A model generated the notes under the pieces. That model did no database searches and was not told the DNA's origin. It saw nothing but the letters and a program-made list of their open reading frames with translations. Positions 55,033 to 63,956 of a stretch of DNA of 64,000 bases are shown here, in pieces. The translations under genes and the position numbers were made by a program. The stretch comes from Rhizobium sp. NFR07 (GTDB lineage Bacteria; Pseudomonadota; Alphaproteobacteria; Rhizobiales; Rhizobiaceae). The stretch spans positions 124,001 to 188,000 of the forward strand of contig NZ_FOKM01000001.1 of assembly GCF_900111905.1 (NCBI RefSeq), written 5' to 3'. Each line of letters starts with the position of its first letter. The stretch's first letter is position 1.

Positions 55033-56039
55033 CCGAGGGCCCCTCGATCTCGCATCCGGTTCACGGCCGGCAAGGGCAAGCCACTGCGACCGATACCGGG
55101 TTTAGCGAGGAGCGGCTGGAAGCGGTGCGCGCCTGCGCGGCATCGCAGGCAACCGATATGCTCCTGGTCGTCCGGCATGGCCAGGTGGCATTCTCCATTG
55201 GTGACGCGGAAAAGAAGTTTCTCTGCCATTCCATGCGCAAGAGCTTCCTCGCGGCATTGATCGGCTTCGAGGTCGAGGAAGGACGGATCGACCTTTCGGC
55301 CACGCTGGAAAGTCTCGGGATCGACGACTGCCAGGGGCTGAGCGACATAGAGAGGCAGGCGACCGTCTATGATCTCCTGACAGCCCGGTCCGGCATCTAC
55401 CATCCGGCGGGCTACGAAACACCGTGGATGCGGCGCATCAAGGAGAAGCGTCATTCCCACGCGCCCGGCACCTTCTGGTGCTACAACAACTGGGACTTCA
55501 ATGCGCTCGGCACGATCTTCGAAAAGCTGACCGGCGAAACTGTGCATCACACTTTTGCCCGGCGCATCGCCGGGCAGATCGGCATGGAGGATTTTGCGCT
55601 CGAGGGCGAAACGCCGGATGGCTGGCACGAGAGATTCGATATCAGCCACCACCGCGCCTATCCGTTCCGCATGTCGAGCCGGGATCTGGCCCGCTTCGGG
55701 CAGCTCTTCCTGCAGCAGGGTGTGTGGAACGGTGTACCTATCCTGCCGGCGGGCTGGGCGCAGGAATGCGTCATGCCCTATTCCGATGCGGGCACCCACG
55801 GCGGCTACGGTTACATGTGGTGGCTGGAACGGGACGGCGTGTTCCTGCCCGGCGTTGTGACGCCGAAGGGCAGCTACGCCGCCATGGGTGCCGGCGGCCA
55901 TTACTGCATCGTCATCCCGGCACTGGACATGGTCGTCGTTCACCGCGTCGATACCGGGATTTCCGGCCGCGAAGTCAACCGCTTCAAAATGGGAAGGTTG
56001 CTGCGCCTGCTACTTGCCGCGCTCAACGACACGTCCTGA
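55029..56039 (+). CDS. Serine hydrolase of the class C beta-lactamase/esterase fold
   Basis: 336 residues. The SxxK motif is SMRK in FLCHSMRKSFLAAL and the YxN motif is YNN in FWCYNNWDFNALG; GGHYCIV near the C terminus is the likely third element. Family members include beta-lactamases, D-aminopeptidases, esterases and 6-aminohexanoate-dimer hydrolase. No signal peptide is visible, which argues against a periplasmic beta-lactamase and for cleavage of an imported amide or ester. It is translationally coupled to the transporter ATPase. Confidence 0.82.
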   Translation: MTEGPSISHPVHGRQGQATATDTGFSEERLEAVRACAASQATDMLLVVRHGQVAFSIGDAEKKFLCHSMRKSFLAALIGFEVEEGRIDLSATLESLGIDDCQGLSDIERQATVYDLLTARSGIYHPAGYETPWMRRIKEKRHSHAPGTFWCYNNWDFNALGTIFEKLTGETVHHTFARRIAGQIGMEDFALEGETPDGWHERFDISHHRAYPFRMSSRDLARFGQLFLQQGVWNGVPILPAGWAQECVMPYSDAGTHGGYGYMWWLERDGVFLPGVVTPKGSYAAMGAGGHYCIVIPALDMVVVHRVDTGISGREVNRFKMGRLLRLLLAALNDTS

Positions 56040-56134
56040 TCGTCGATACCCATCAAACTCAGTCTTCTGCGAACCGTGCCTGTCGGGACGGCGAGAAAGT
56101 GCATTCCCAAAAAGCAGACAAGAGGCCTTTGATT

Positions 56135-57493
56135 ATGACCGTCATCGAAACCATCGCCACCTGGTGCGCCACCCCGCCCGTCCCCAGCGACACCGCCCGC
56201 CGCCTTGCACGGGAAGCGATCGCCGATACGATCGCCTGCCTCTATGCCGGCCGCAACGACATGAGCACGGTCGCCGTCGCTCGCGCGTTCGGCTGGCAAC
56301 TCGCCGGCGAGGCGGCCCTCGTCACCGGTGGCCGGCAGTCTCCGTCCGTCGCCGCATTGGTCAACGGTACGGCGGCGCACGCGCTGGACTATGACGACAA
56401 CTTTCGCCCCGGGATGAGCCACGCATCGGCGGTCATCGTGCCGGCCCTGCTTGCGGTCGCCGACCGCGTTGGCGCGAGCGGGCGCGCGTTGGTCGATGCC
56501 TATCTCGTCGGGCTGCAGGCGCAGGCCTTTGTCGGCAGCGGCGTCGCGGGCTCGCATTATACGGCAGGCTGGCACGGCACCTCCACCGTCGGCAGTATCG
56601 GCACGGCCGCCGGTGTGGCGAAACTGATCGGTCTCGATGCGGCAGGCATCGCCCGCGCATTGTCGCTCGGCGCCAGCATGGCGTCCGGCACCAAGGGTCA
56701 GTTCGGCACGCCGGTAAAACCATTTCACGCAGGCATGGCTGCACGCAACGCGGTGGAAGCCGCTCTCCTGGCGGCCGAGGGTCTGCGTGGGCGGCTCGAT
56801 ATCCTCGAGGGCGAACAGGGCTTTGTCGAAATGTTCGGCGGCGCACGGCCCGTAGGTTATGACGTTGCGGAAATCGCGGCGACGCGCGCACACACAATCG
56901 AGACAGTCGGGGTCATGCCGAAACTGCATCCCAGCTGCGGCTCCACCCACCTCATCGTCGATGCGGTGCTGGACCTTATGCGCGAGACGGACATCGATCC
57001 GGATGCAATCGTTTCCGCGGATTGCCATGTCGGCATCGCAAACTATCGCAATCTTGCTTACCCCGAACCGAAGGACGAGATGCAGGCGCGGTTTTCCATG
57101 CAGTATTGCCTGGCGCTGGCCCTGCGAAAGAAGACGCTGTCGCTGTCCGATTTCACCCCTGCTGCCGTCGACGTCTTTGCCGCAGATCCCTTGTTGGCGA
57201 AGATCGGCATGACCCATTACAGCGCGGCCGAGGAGGCCGAAGCGAAAACCTATCTGCCGCACAGGCTCAAGATCACGCTGGCCGATGGACGCGTACTGGA
57301 GACAGAGCGCCAGGCAGCGCGGGGCGGCTTGGCAAATCCGTTCTCGCGAGAGGATCGCCGGGCGAAATTCGCCGACTGCCTCGATGGCGCACCTGAAGCG
57401 GAGGCGATTTCCGCGGGCCTGGAGCGGCTCGATGAAAAGGCGGATCTTCGCTTCCTCGAAGGCCTGTTCTCTCCGCCGGCAAAGGCTGCGTGA
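56135..57493 (+). CDS. MmgE/PrpD family protein (copy 3)
   Basis: 452 residues; start MTVIETIATWC at 56135. The family landmarks are VNGTAAHALDYDD, GWHGTSTVGSIGTAAGVAKL, GTPVKPFHAGMAARN and MPKLHPSCGSTH. Family members act on methylcitrate, cis-aconitate or iminodisuccinate. Here it ends a peptide/amide operon, so an iminodisuccinate-epimerase-like role on an amino-acid-derived polycarboxylate is worth considering. Its stop is three bases from the convergent LysR gene. Confidence 0.87.
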   Translation: MTVIETIATWCATPPVPSDTARRLAREAIADTIACLYAGRNDMSTVAVARAFGWQLAGEAALVTGGRQSPSVAALVNGTAAHALDYDDNFRPGMSHASAVIVPALLAVADRVGASGRALVDAYLVGLQAQAFVGSGVAGSHYTAGWHGTSTVGSIGTAAGVAKLIGLDAAGIARALSLGASMASGTKGQFGTPVKPFHAGMAARNAVEAALLAAEGLRGRLDILEGEQGFVEMFGGARPVGYDVAEIAATRAHTIETVGVMPKLHPSCGSTHLIVDAVLDLMRETDIDPDAIVSADCHVGIANYRNLAYPEPKDEMQARFSMQYCLALALRKKTLSLSDFTPAAVDVFAADPLLAKIGMTHYSAAEEAEAKTYLPHRLKITLADGRVLETERQAARGGLANPFSREDRRAKFADCLDGAPEAEAISAGLERLDEKADLRFLEGLFSPPAKAA

Positions 57494-57496
57494 GGA

Positions 57497-58429
57497 TCAG
57501 GCAGAAAGCGCGACGCGATCGGTGAGCGTGCCGACTTCCTCGGCGCGCTTCCAGAACCGACCGGCACTTTTGCAGCGCAGGCGGAAGGAGCGGTAAAGGC
57601 GGATCTCTACGATCATGTCGAACGCCGGATCCGCCGCCCGGACCAGTTGCCCGCTTTTCATCTCGGCCACCGCCAGGCTTTCGGGGATCCACGCGACGCC
57701 GTGGCCGGCAACCGCCATGGCCTTCAACGCGGCAGACATTCCGTTCTCATAAACGGTGTTGAGCCGGAAGGACGCTCGATCGAAAATCGCCTGAGGCAGC
57801 GCCTGGGCGAAGAAGGAACTGTCGCGATAGCCGAGATAGTTTACCGGCGCGCCATCGAGCGCGAGCTTGTGAAGGGGTTTGCCCTCTTCATCCGCGGCGG
57901 AAACGGCGATCACCCGTTCGGACCCGAGCGTCAGATAGGGGTAGTCGACGAGTTCGCGGATTGCCGGAACGCAATCGTGGGCATAGGTCAGCAGGAAATC
58001 GCATTCGCTGCGCAAAAGTTTGGAAACATTGGTGGCAAACGACGAATAGGCTTCCGAGAAGCGCGTGCGAAACGGCTCGCCGGTCGCCTCCACCCTTTCC
58101 ATCCAGAGAGGAAAGAAGGTCAGCACCAGCGTGCTCATGGTGGCGAAGGACAAGATCTCCTCGCGTGCCGAGTGGCGCTGCAGTGTTTCTTCGCGCAGCG
58201 CCGAAATGGCGTCGACCGCCTTTCTCGCGCGCGGCAGGAAACTTTCGCCCGCAGGCGTCAGGTGCACCGGATAGGTCGAACGATCGACCAGCGGAAGTCC
58301 GGCCCACTGCTCCAGCTGCTTGATGCGCCGGCTGAGCGCCGACTGTGTGATATTGCGATCATTGGCAGCCAGCGTGAAATTCTTGAAATGGCAGAGAGAC
58401 AGGAAATCCTCCAACCATTTCATTTCCAT
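57497..58429 (-). CDS. LysR-family regulator, convergent with the peptide operon
   Basis: 310 residues from MEMKWLEDFLSLCHF at 58429, with CGGAGA upstream. Helix-turn-helix: CHFKNFTLAANDRNITQSALSRRIKQLEQWAG. The effector domain contains SFATMSTLVLTFFPLWMERV. It resembles HypT-type/YjiE regulators in its MKWLEDFLSL start, a group linked to hypochlorite response or to amino-acid transport; this is a weak assignment. It may control the adjacent operon or an unseen upstream target. Confidence 0.85.
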   Translation of the reverse strand: MEMKWLEDFLSLCHFKNFTLAANDRNITQSALSRRIKQLEQWAGLPLVDRSTYPVHLTPAGESFLPRARKAVDAISALREETLQRHSAREEILSFATMSTLVLTFFPLWMERVEATGEPFRTRFSEAYSSFATNVSKLLRSECDFLLTYAHDCVPAIRELVDYPYLTLGSERVIAVSAADEEGKPLHKLALDGAPVNYLGYRDSSFFAQALPQAIFDRASFRLNTVYENGMSAALKAMAVAGHGVAWIPESLAVAEMKSGQLVRAADPAFDMIVEIRLYRSFRLRCKSAGRFWKRAEEVGTLTDRVALSA

Positions 58430-59329
58430 GGAATGTATCTCCGCACCTGCTGAAAGGAGAAGATGACATGCTGGGGCCGACCTCGCAAGCCGGCGATGCA
58501 TCTGATGGATTCTCTTAAATGAGCGAACTCGCCTTTAGGCCGGCACCTTGCTGGACCTGTACTTGAGCTGGACCGCCCCCGGGACCGGTGCGGGAAAGCA
58601 CCTACAACCGCCGTCGGCAGCGCTCAAGAGGAAATCAATGCGCCGTCTCGGTCCATCTGTCTTCAAAGAAGACAAGGGTGATGTTGAAGCGGCCACGCCT
58701 TCTCGGTTTAACCGTTCAGATGCGTGATGAGGATGTAGAGCGCTGCCGACTGCGCACTGTCGCTCAAATTCTTGTGGCAGCCCGGCTGTTGAAGCTACTG
58801 GCAGTTCAGGTCCCGAAGCGGCCGCGCGGCGCTCATGCGCGCCTGTCTGAAACACAGCGAGCGGGATGAAACGATGTCGGTGCGGTTTCCGATGTCGCGG
58901 CGTCCCGCGAGCGAAAGGTGTTTCGGCTCGGCGGTGCACGGACGTCGGAAGAAGCGCTCGATTATCCTGCGACTTGAACGGCCACGACACCGCTTCGTTG
59001 CGTCAGCCCCGTTCGTTATCCCTGACGCCTCCTTCATCGTGGGACGAATAATCAGGTGGGTGGCGGCTTTTAGCCAGGCGCCATTGAATTACTGGTTTTC
59101 ACTTCGAGAGTCCCTGGCTGCAAATGGCGGCCAAAGAGCTTCCGAACTGGATAACTAACCTATTCTAGCTCCGTTGTTCTTTGTTGCTAGGTCTTGAGCG
59201 GAATCGAACCATCCACGACGCTCTAAGATCGCAGCACATACAGAGAGTTAATTGCCCTTGGGTGGCGTCCAAATGTGGCGCCCGCGTCAAACAGCGGACG
59301 CCGCCCCGGATCGGACGGGTCAACCATCG
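58430..59329. other. 900-base region without a supported gene
   Basis: Several frames of 80-150 codons exist on both strands, but none has a recognisable motif, good codon pattern or ribosome-binding site, and they overlap each other. A T-arm-like motif (TTGAGCGGAATCGAACC) lies at 59193-59210. The stretch may be decayed coding sequence marking the boundary between the peptide locus and the dehydrogenase cluster. Confidence 0.5.
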
Positions 59330-60079
59330 TTACGGCAGGCTCCATCCTCCATCAATGACGAGTTCCGATCCCGTGACATACTTTGCTTCGTCGGACGCAA
59401 GATACAGGCTGCCGTAGGCGATATCGATGGGCTTCCCGGCAACGCCCATCGGCACCAGAGAGAGCACTTGTGCGTTCTCGTCCTCCGTCAGATTTTCCAT
59501 GGCAGGCGTCTCGGTGTCGCCGGGATAGACCGAGTTGATCCGCACACCCTTCTTCGCGAATTCCAGCGCAGAAGCCTTGCTCAGCATTCGGACGCCGCCC
59601 TTCGACGCGTGGTAGGCGGTGTAGCCGGTCGTCGCGATCAGCCCATACAGTGAGCAGATGTTGACGACCGAGCCGTTGCCCGACCTAAGAAGCTCGGGCA
59701 TGGAAGTCTTCATCCCAAGATACGTCCCCGTGAGATTGACCGCGACGACCTTGTCCCAATCATCGAGCGATGTGTCTGTCAGCCCGGTCGCGCTGAACCG
59801 GGCAGCGTTGTTTACGATGGTCGTCAGGCTACCGAAGCTGGCGACCGCAGCGGCAACGACGGCCTGCCAGCTCTTTTCATCCGAGACGTCGAGCTTTTGG
59901 AAGATAGCACGGTCACCGCGAACCTGGAGGCGCGTAGCGACTTCCTCGCCCTGCTCTTCCAGAATGTCGGTGATGACGACTCTCGCGCCTTCGGAGGCGA
60001 ACAGGTCGGCAATGCCTTCGCCGATACCGCGCGCGGCACCTGTGACGATCGCGACTTTTCCTTCGAGTCTGCCTGTCAT
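59330..60079 (-). CDS. SDR-family dehydrogenase 1 (classical)
   Basis: 249 residues. TGAARGIGEGIADLFASEG cofactor motif, NNAA, catalytic serine in VNICSLYGL and YHASK active site are all intact; the C terminus is IDGGWSLP. It is a cytoplasmic NAD(P)-dependent alcohol/ketone oxidoreductase of unknown substrate. It is downstream of the AraC gene at 60140 on the same strand, likely co-regulated. Confidence 0.9.
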   Translation of the reverse strand: MTGRLEGKVAIVTGAARGIGEGIADLFASEGARVVITDILEEQGEEVATRLQVRGDRAIFQKLDVSDEKSWQAVVAAAVASFGSLTTIVNNAARFSATGLTDTSLDDWDKVVAVNLTGTYLGMKTSMPELLRSGNGSVVNICSLYGLIATTGYTAYHASKGGVRMLSKASALEFAKKGVRINSVYPGDTETPAMENLTEDENAQVLSLVPMGVAGKPIDIAYGSLYLASDEAKYVTGSELVIDGGWSLP

Positions 60080-60139
60080 TTGACTTCTCCTTGGTTGGGT
60101 TAATCTCGGGGACGAACTTGCGGTTCGATTTATCCAGGG

Positions 60140-61051
60140 TCAGAGCACGCTGACGCTTTCGATCGGCGGCGCCCCGAAGAGCCGCCGATATTCGCGATTG
60201 AACTGGCTGGGGCTGGTGTATCCGACCTGCAGAGCCACCTCTCCGGCATGCGATTGTGTCGTCGAAAGGATTCGTCTGGCTTCGCTGAGTCGCAGGAACT
60301 GCTGGTATCGGAGCGGCGTCATGGTCGTGAGCCGTCGGAAGTGATGATGAAACGACGAGGTCGACCAGTCGCAATGGGAAGCCAGATCGGCAACGACGAG
60401 CGGTTGCCGGAAACGGTCAGCGATGTAGCCGGCCGCGCGGTGGACGCGTTCCATGGGACTTCCCGCGACCGTCAATTCGTGGAGACCTCGTCCGAACGGC
60501 GTGCCACGCAGCCGGAGGATCAGCTCCTGCTGGAGCACTCCGGCGATCACGCTGCCTATCCCTTCGCGAAGGGGGAGCAGGAGCATCCGTGTGATGCAGT
60601 CGATCATCCACTCCGGTGACGATCCCGTGGCAACGGAGCACACGACCGGGCAGGAAATCCGTCCCGGCACCTCGCGTCGCATGCGCTCGACAAGCGCAAG
60701 ATCCAACGGCAGCTCCATTGCCATGTAGGTGCTGTCTCCGTGGATCGTGATGTCGCTCATCACGGGGAGAGGAAGGGCGTTAATCGCAAATCCATATTCG
60801 GCGACTTCGTACCCGGTGCAGCCCAACGTGAGCGATCGGCACCCTTGGACAATCAACGTGACCGACGGGCGGAGGACGGCTGGATCGCGCAGGATATCGT
60901 GAGGCTTCCGTGTTAGCTTCAGTCCAGATAGGGCAACTTCGGCCATGTCCCGATCGAATAGTAACTCCTGAGCCGTCTTCCTCAGCAGGTTTCTGCCCGG
61001 CTGGAGATCCGGCGCCGAGATGGGGCTTTGGTTTTCGACTGGTTGCGACAT
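60140..61051 (-). CDS. AraC-family regulator 1
   Basis: 303 residues; the ATG at 61051 follows GGAGG, and the much longer upstream frame is an artefact overlapping SDR 2. The N-terminal domain (TRKPHDILRDPAVLRPSVTLIVQGCRSLTLG) is the AraC_N type found in YqhC-like regulators of aldehyde reductases. The C-terminal two-helix-turn-helix includes HCDWSTSSFHHHFRRLT and VGYTSPSQFNREYRRLFGAPP. It is paralogous to the regulator at 62923. Confidence 0.9.
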   Translation of the reverse strand: MSQPVENQSPISAPDLQPGRNLLRKTAQELLFDRDMAEVALSGLKLTRKPHDILRDPAVLRPSVTLIVQGCRSLTLGCTGYEVAEYGFAINALPLPVMSDITIHGDSTYMAMELPLDLALVERMRREVPGRISCPVVCSVATGSSPEWMIDCITRMLLLPLREGIGSVIAGVLQQELILRLRGTPFGRGLHELTVAGSPMERVHRAAGYIADRFRQPLVVADLASHCDWSTSSFHHHFRRLTTMTPLRYQQFLRLSEARRILSTTQSHAGEVALQVGYTSPSQFNREYRRLFGAPPIESVSVL

Positions 61052-61074
61052 GGAAGCCTCCGGCGAGGATTGGG

Positions 61075-61842
61075 TTACATCCGGTTTCCGGGGATCGTGT
61101 ATCCGCCGTCGACCAGCAGGCTCTGTCCGGTGACGAAACCTGCCGCGGGCGAGCACATCCACACCGCCGCTTCGGCGACCTCGTCCGAGGTCCCGAGGCG
61201 CTTCATCGGTGTCTGGCCTATGAGTGCGGACAAAGCGTCCGCTTCCGTGCTCGCGGAGGTCATCGGCGTGTCGATGACGCCCGGCGCGACGTTGTTGATC
61301 CTGATCTGCTGCTCGGACAGTTCGAAGGTCAGCGATTTGACGAGCACATCCTGGCCTGCCTTCGTCATCGAATAGAGCGCGGATCCCCTCAGAGCGCCCT
61401 GGGCGAGCCATGAGGACGTATTGACGATTGCGCCGCCCTCGCCCTGACGCTTCATCTGCGCGACTTCGGCACGGATGCAGTGCCAGGTACCCCGAAGGTT
61501 CACGCCGATCGCCAGGTCGAAATCCTCGCTGGACAGATCGTCGATCGGCGCCCACTTGCCGATGATCCCTGCGTTGTTGAACGCGACATCGAGGCGGCCG
61601 TAGTGGGATACGGCCTGCTCGACCATCGCCGTGACCTGTTCCGGATCGGCAATATCGGCGGAAATGCCGAACGCCTCGCCGCCAAACGATCTGATTTCCT
61701 CGACGACGGCCTCGACTTCCGGCTTGCGCCGGGCGACGACGGCAACGCGAGCACCGCGCCTTGCAAAGATGTGCGAGGCAGCCCTGCCGATGCCAGAATT
61801 GCCTCCGGTGACGATAACGACCTTGCTATTGAAGTCTTCCAT
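61075..61842 (-). CDS. SDR-family dehydrogenase 2
   Basis: 255 residues from MEDFNSKVVIVTGG; the frame extends upstream into the next gene but without a start that fits. TGGNSGIGRA, NNAG, VNTSSWLAQ and YSMTK supply the cofactor and catalytic residues, and the C terminus is VDGGYTIPG. Similar in type to SDR 1. It lies 23 bases before the AraC 1 start on the same strand. Confidence 0.9.
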   Translation of the reverse strand: MEDFNSKVVIVTGGNSGIGRAASHIFARRGARVAVVARRKPEVEAVVEEIRSFGGEAFGISADIADPEQVTAMVEQAVSHYGRLDVAFNNAGIIGKWAPIDDLSSEDFDLAIGVNLRGTWHCIRAEVAQMKRQGEGGAIVNTSSWLAQGALRGSALYSMTKAGQDVLVKSLTFELSEQQIRINNVAPGVIDTPMTSASTEADALSALIGQTPMKRLGTSDEVAEAAVWMCSPAAGFVTGQSLLVDGGYTIPGNRM

Positions 61843-61936
61843 GTTAGTGGCTCCTGTTGGTTCGGTGGCCGGCCGGCATCGCTCGCCGGCCGGAAGTGAC
61901 CGGTGCTGGGATGGATCGATCGGGGAATGCCGCCGG

Positions 61937-62692
61937 TTACGGCTGGTCGGTCGGGCGAACGACGATCTCGTTGACGGCGACGCGGCGGGGATTGGTGACA
62001 ATGAAGGACACAGCCTCGGCGATGTCTTCGGCATGCAGGCGCTCGACCTCGCCGAACATGGCCGTGAAGCCTTCCCACTGGCCTTTCGCATCCCACAGAC
62101 CGGTCGCGGTAGCGCCTGGCTCGATCACCGAGAAGCGAATGGACTGACGGGTGAACTCCTGCCGCCAAGCTTCGGTCGCGGCGGTGACGGCGAACTTCGT
62201 CGCGTTGTAGATCGCCACCTGCGCTGCCGCGACACGTCCCGCGACCGAGGAGATGTTGACGACGTCGACCACCTTGCGTGGACTGTCCTTCACGGCCTCG
62301 GAAAGATGCGGCAGTGCCGCCTTGGTCACATACATCAGGCCGCGCAGGTTGACATCGACCATCGTGTCCCAGTCCTTAAGAGGGCTGTCGATGGATGGGC
62401 CGTTCAGCATCACACCAGCGGCGTTGACGAGCGTGTCGAGGCGGCCGAACCGCTCGATCGTGTGTGCGACCACCCGCTCCGCCTCCTCGGCCGTTCTCAG
62501 ATCCACCTCAATCGGAAAAGCATCGCCTCCGGCTGCCGTGATCTTGTCGGCGACGTCACGCAGACGCTGGGCATTGCGGCCGGTCACGACGACGCGTGCG
62601 CCGGATGCTGCCAGACGCATGGCCGTTGCCTGGCCGATGCCACTCGATGCTCCGGTTACCAGAGCGACTGTATTGTTCAAGGATTCCGACAC
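61937..62692 (-). CDS. SDR-family dehydrogenase 3
   Basis: 251 residues from a GTG at 62692 preceded by AGGAG; this begins VSESLNNTVALVTGASSGIGQATA. NAAG, VVNISSVAGRVA and YNATK are intact. IEPGATATGLW is typical of the YdfG/serine-dehydrogenase-like (3-hydroxy acid) SDR branch. First gene of the minus-strand run SDR 3, SDR 2, AraC 1, SDR 1, and divergent from AraC 2, whose product probably controls it. Confidence 0.88.
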   Translation of the reverse strand: MSESLNNTVALVTGASSGIGQATAMRLAASGARVVVTGRNAQRLRDVADKITAAGGDAFPIEVDLRTAEEAERVVAHTIERFGRLDTLVNAAGVMLNGPSIDSPLKDWDTMVDVNLRGLMYVTKAALPHLSEAVKDSPRKVVDVVNISSVAGRVAAAQVAIYNATKFAVTAATEAWRQEFTRQSIRFSVIEPGATATGLWDAKGQWEGFTAMFGEVERLHAEDIAEAVSFIVTNPRRVAVNEIVVRPTDQP

Positions 62693-62922
62693 GGGATTGC
62701 TCCTGATAGTGAACTGTTTGGTGCAAGCCTCTGTATCCACGAGAGGATCGATCTTGGCCCGCGACACGTTCACAGTAGGCAGGACAAGCATGGAGCGTGA
62801 CGCTGATCCTTCCCGATTATTGCCCAATCCTCTTGGGCCCGTATTTTTGTGGTGGCGGATAGAGGGAACCACGACTTGAACCACCCCGTTCCGCGCTTAT
62901 GTGTCAGCACAGGAGAGCGGCC
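62693..62922. promoter_or_regulatory. Divergent promoter region between SDR 3 and AraC 2
   Basis: A 230-base divergent gap. It contains GCCCAA-TCCTC-TTGGGC (62822-62838), an exact 6-bp inverted repeat followed by a short T-run; it could be an AraC operator half or a weak hairpin. I could not place promoter boxes with confidence. Confidence 0.4.
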
Positions 62923-63879
62923 ATGGATCTCAGATCGACCGAGAAAAACAAGGAATTACGCGATGCGACCGCGGCCGTGAGAGCACGCATCGCATCCGTG
63001 ATCCAGGAGAAGATTGGCGACCGAGAGGAACTCGACACCCCGATCGAGGGGCTGACCCTCGTGCGACGCGCCCATCCCATCCCGCCGACGCCTTATCTTT
63101 ACGAGCCGTCGCTCGCGATGATCGTACAGGGAGCAAAGCACGTCGTGCTCGGGGACGCCTCTCTCTGGTACGATGAATCGCAGTTTCTTCTGACTGCGAT
63201 GAACCTGCCGACGATCACGCGTGTGGTCGAGGCGACGCCGGAGCGACCCTACCTCTCCATGGTGCTGAAGCTCGACCTTACCGTGGCAAGGGAGATCATG
63301 GCCGAGATCGACCTCGACGGTTCCGATGCAGGAAACGGCACCGCGATGGCAATCGGCCCCGCCACCCCGGAACTGTTCGACGGCGTCGAGCGGTTGATCG
63401 GTCTGCTCGATCGACCGAAGGAGATCCCGGTCATGTCGGGCCTCATCCGACGCGAGCTGCTGTTCCGCGTCCTGACAAGCCCGACGGGAGAACGGCTCCG
63501 CCAGATCGTCCGTATCGGCACGGACGGCGACCGGGTCGCGCGCGCTATCTCATGGCTGCGGGAGAACTATGCGGCGCCTCTCAAGGTGGCCGACCTCGCA
63601 GATCACTGCAACATGGGCGTCTCAACCTTGCATCATCACTTCAGGCTGATGACCGCGATGAGCCCGCTTCAGTTCCAGAAGAACCTTCGCCTGCACGAGG
63701 CGCGCCGCATAATGATGTGCGACAACCTCGACGCCGCAAGTGCTGCGATCGAGGTCGGATACGAGAGCGTCACCCAGTTCAACAGGGAATACCGCCGCAT
63801 GTTCGGCGCGCCGCCTATCCGTCACGTCAGATCGCTCCGCACGAACACGCTGCCCGTTGCAGGCGCGATGCAGGTCTAG
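62923..63879 (+). CDS. AraC-family regulator 2
   Basis: 318 residues; the ATG at 62923 follows GGAGAG. The N-terminal half (RRAHPIPPTPYLYEPSLAMIVQGAKHVVLG) is AraC_N, the C-terminal half has DHCNMGVSTLHHHFRLMT and VGYESVTQFNREYRRMFGAPP. It is closely paralogous to AraC 1. YqhC-like regulators respond to aldehydes, in keeping with the dehydrogenases around it. It is divergent from SDR 3. Confidence 0.9.
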   Translation: MDLRSTEKNKELRDATAAVRARIASVIQEKIGDREELDTPIEGLTLVRRAHPIPPTPYLYEPSLAMIVQGAKHVVLGDASLWYDESQFLLTAMNLPTITRVVEATPERPYLSMVLKLDLTVAREIMAEIDLDGSDAGNGTAMAIGPATPELFDGVERLIGLLDRPKEIPVMSGLIRRELLFRVLTSPTGERLRQIVRIGTDGDRVARAISWLRENYAAPLKVADLADHCNMGVSTLHHHFRLMTAMSPLQFQKNLRLHEARRIMMCDNLDAASAAIEVGYESVTQFNREYRRMFGAPPIRHVRSLRTNTLPVAGAMQV

Positions 63880-63956
63880 GGGACGCAATCTCGGCTCGCC
63901 CGCCGGGCGTATGCAGCGGCCGAGCCCATTTTCTATCAATCAGCAATCTTGGCGCG

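Noticed and set aside
58535..59158. Overlapping frames on both strands, possible transposase fragment
   Set aside because: I looked for DDE or recombinase motifs and terminal inverted repeats and found none.
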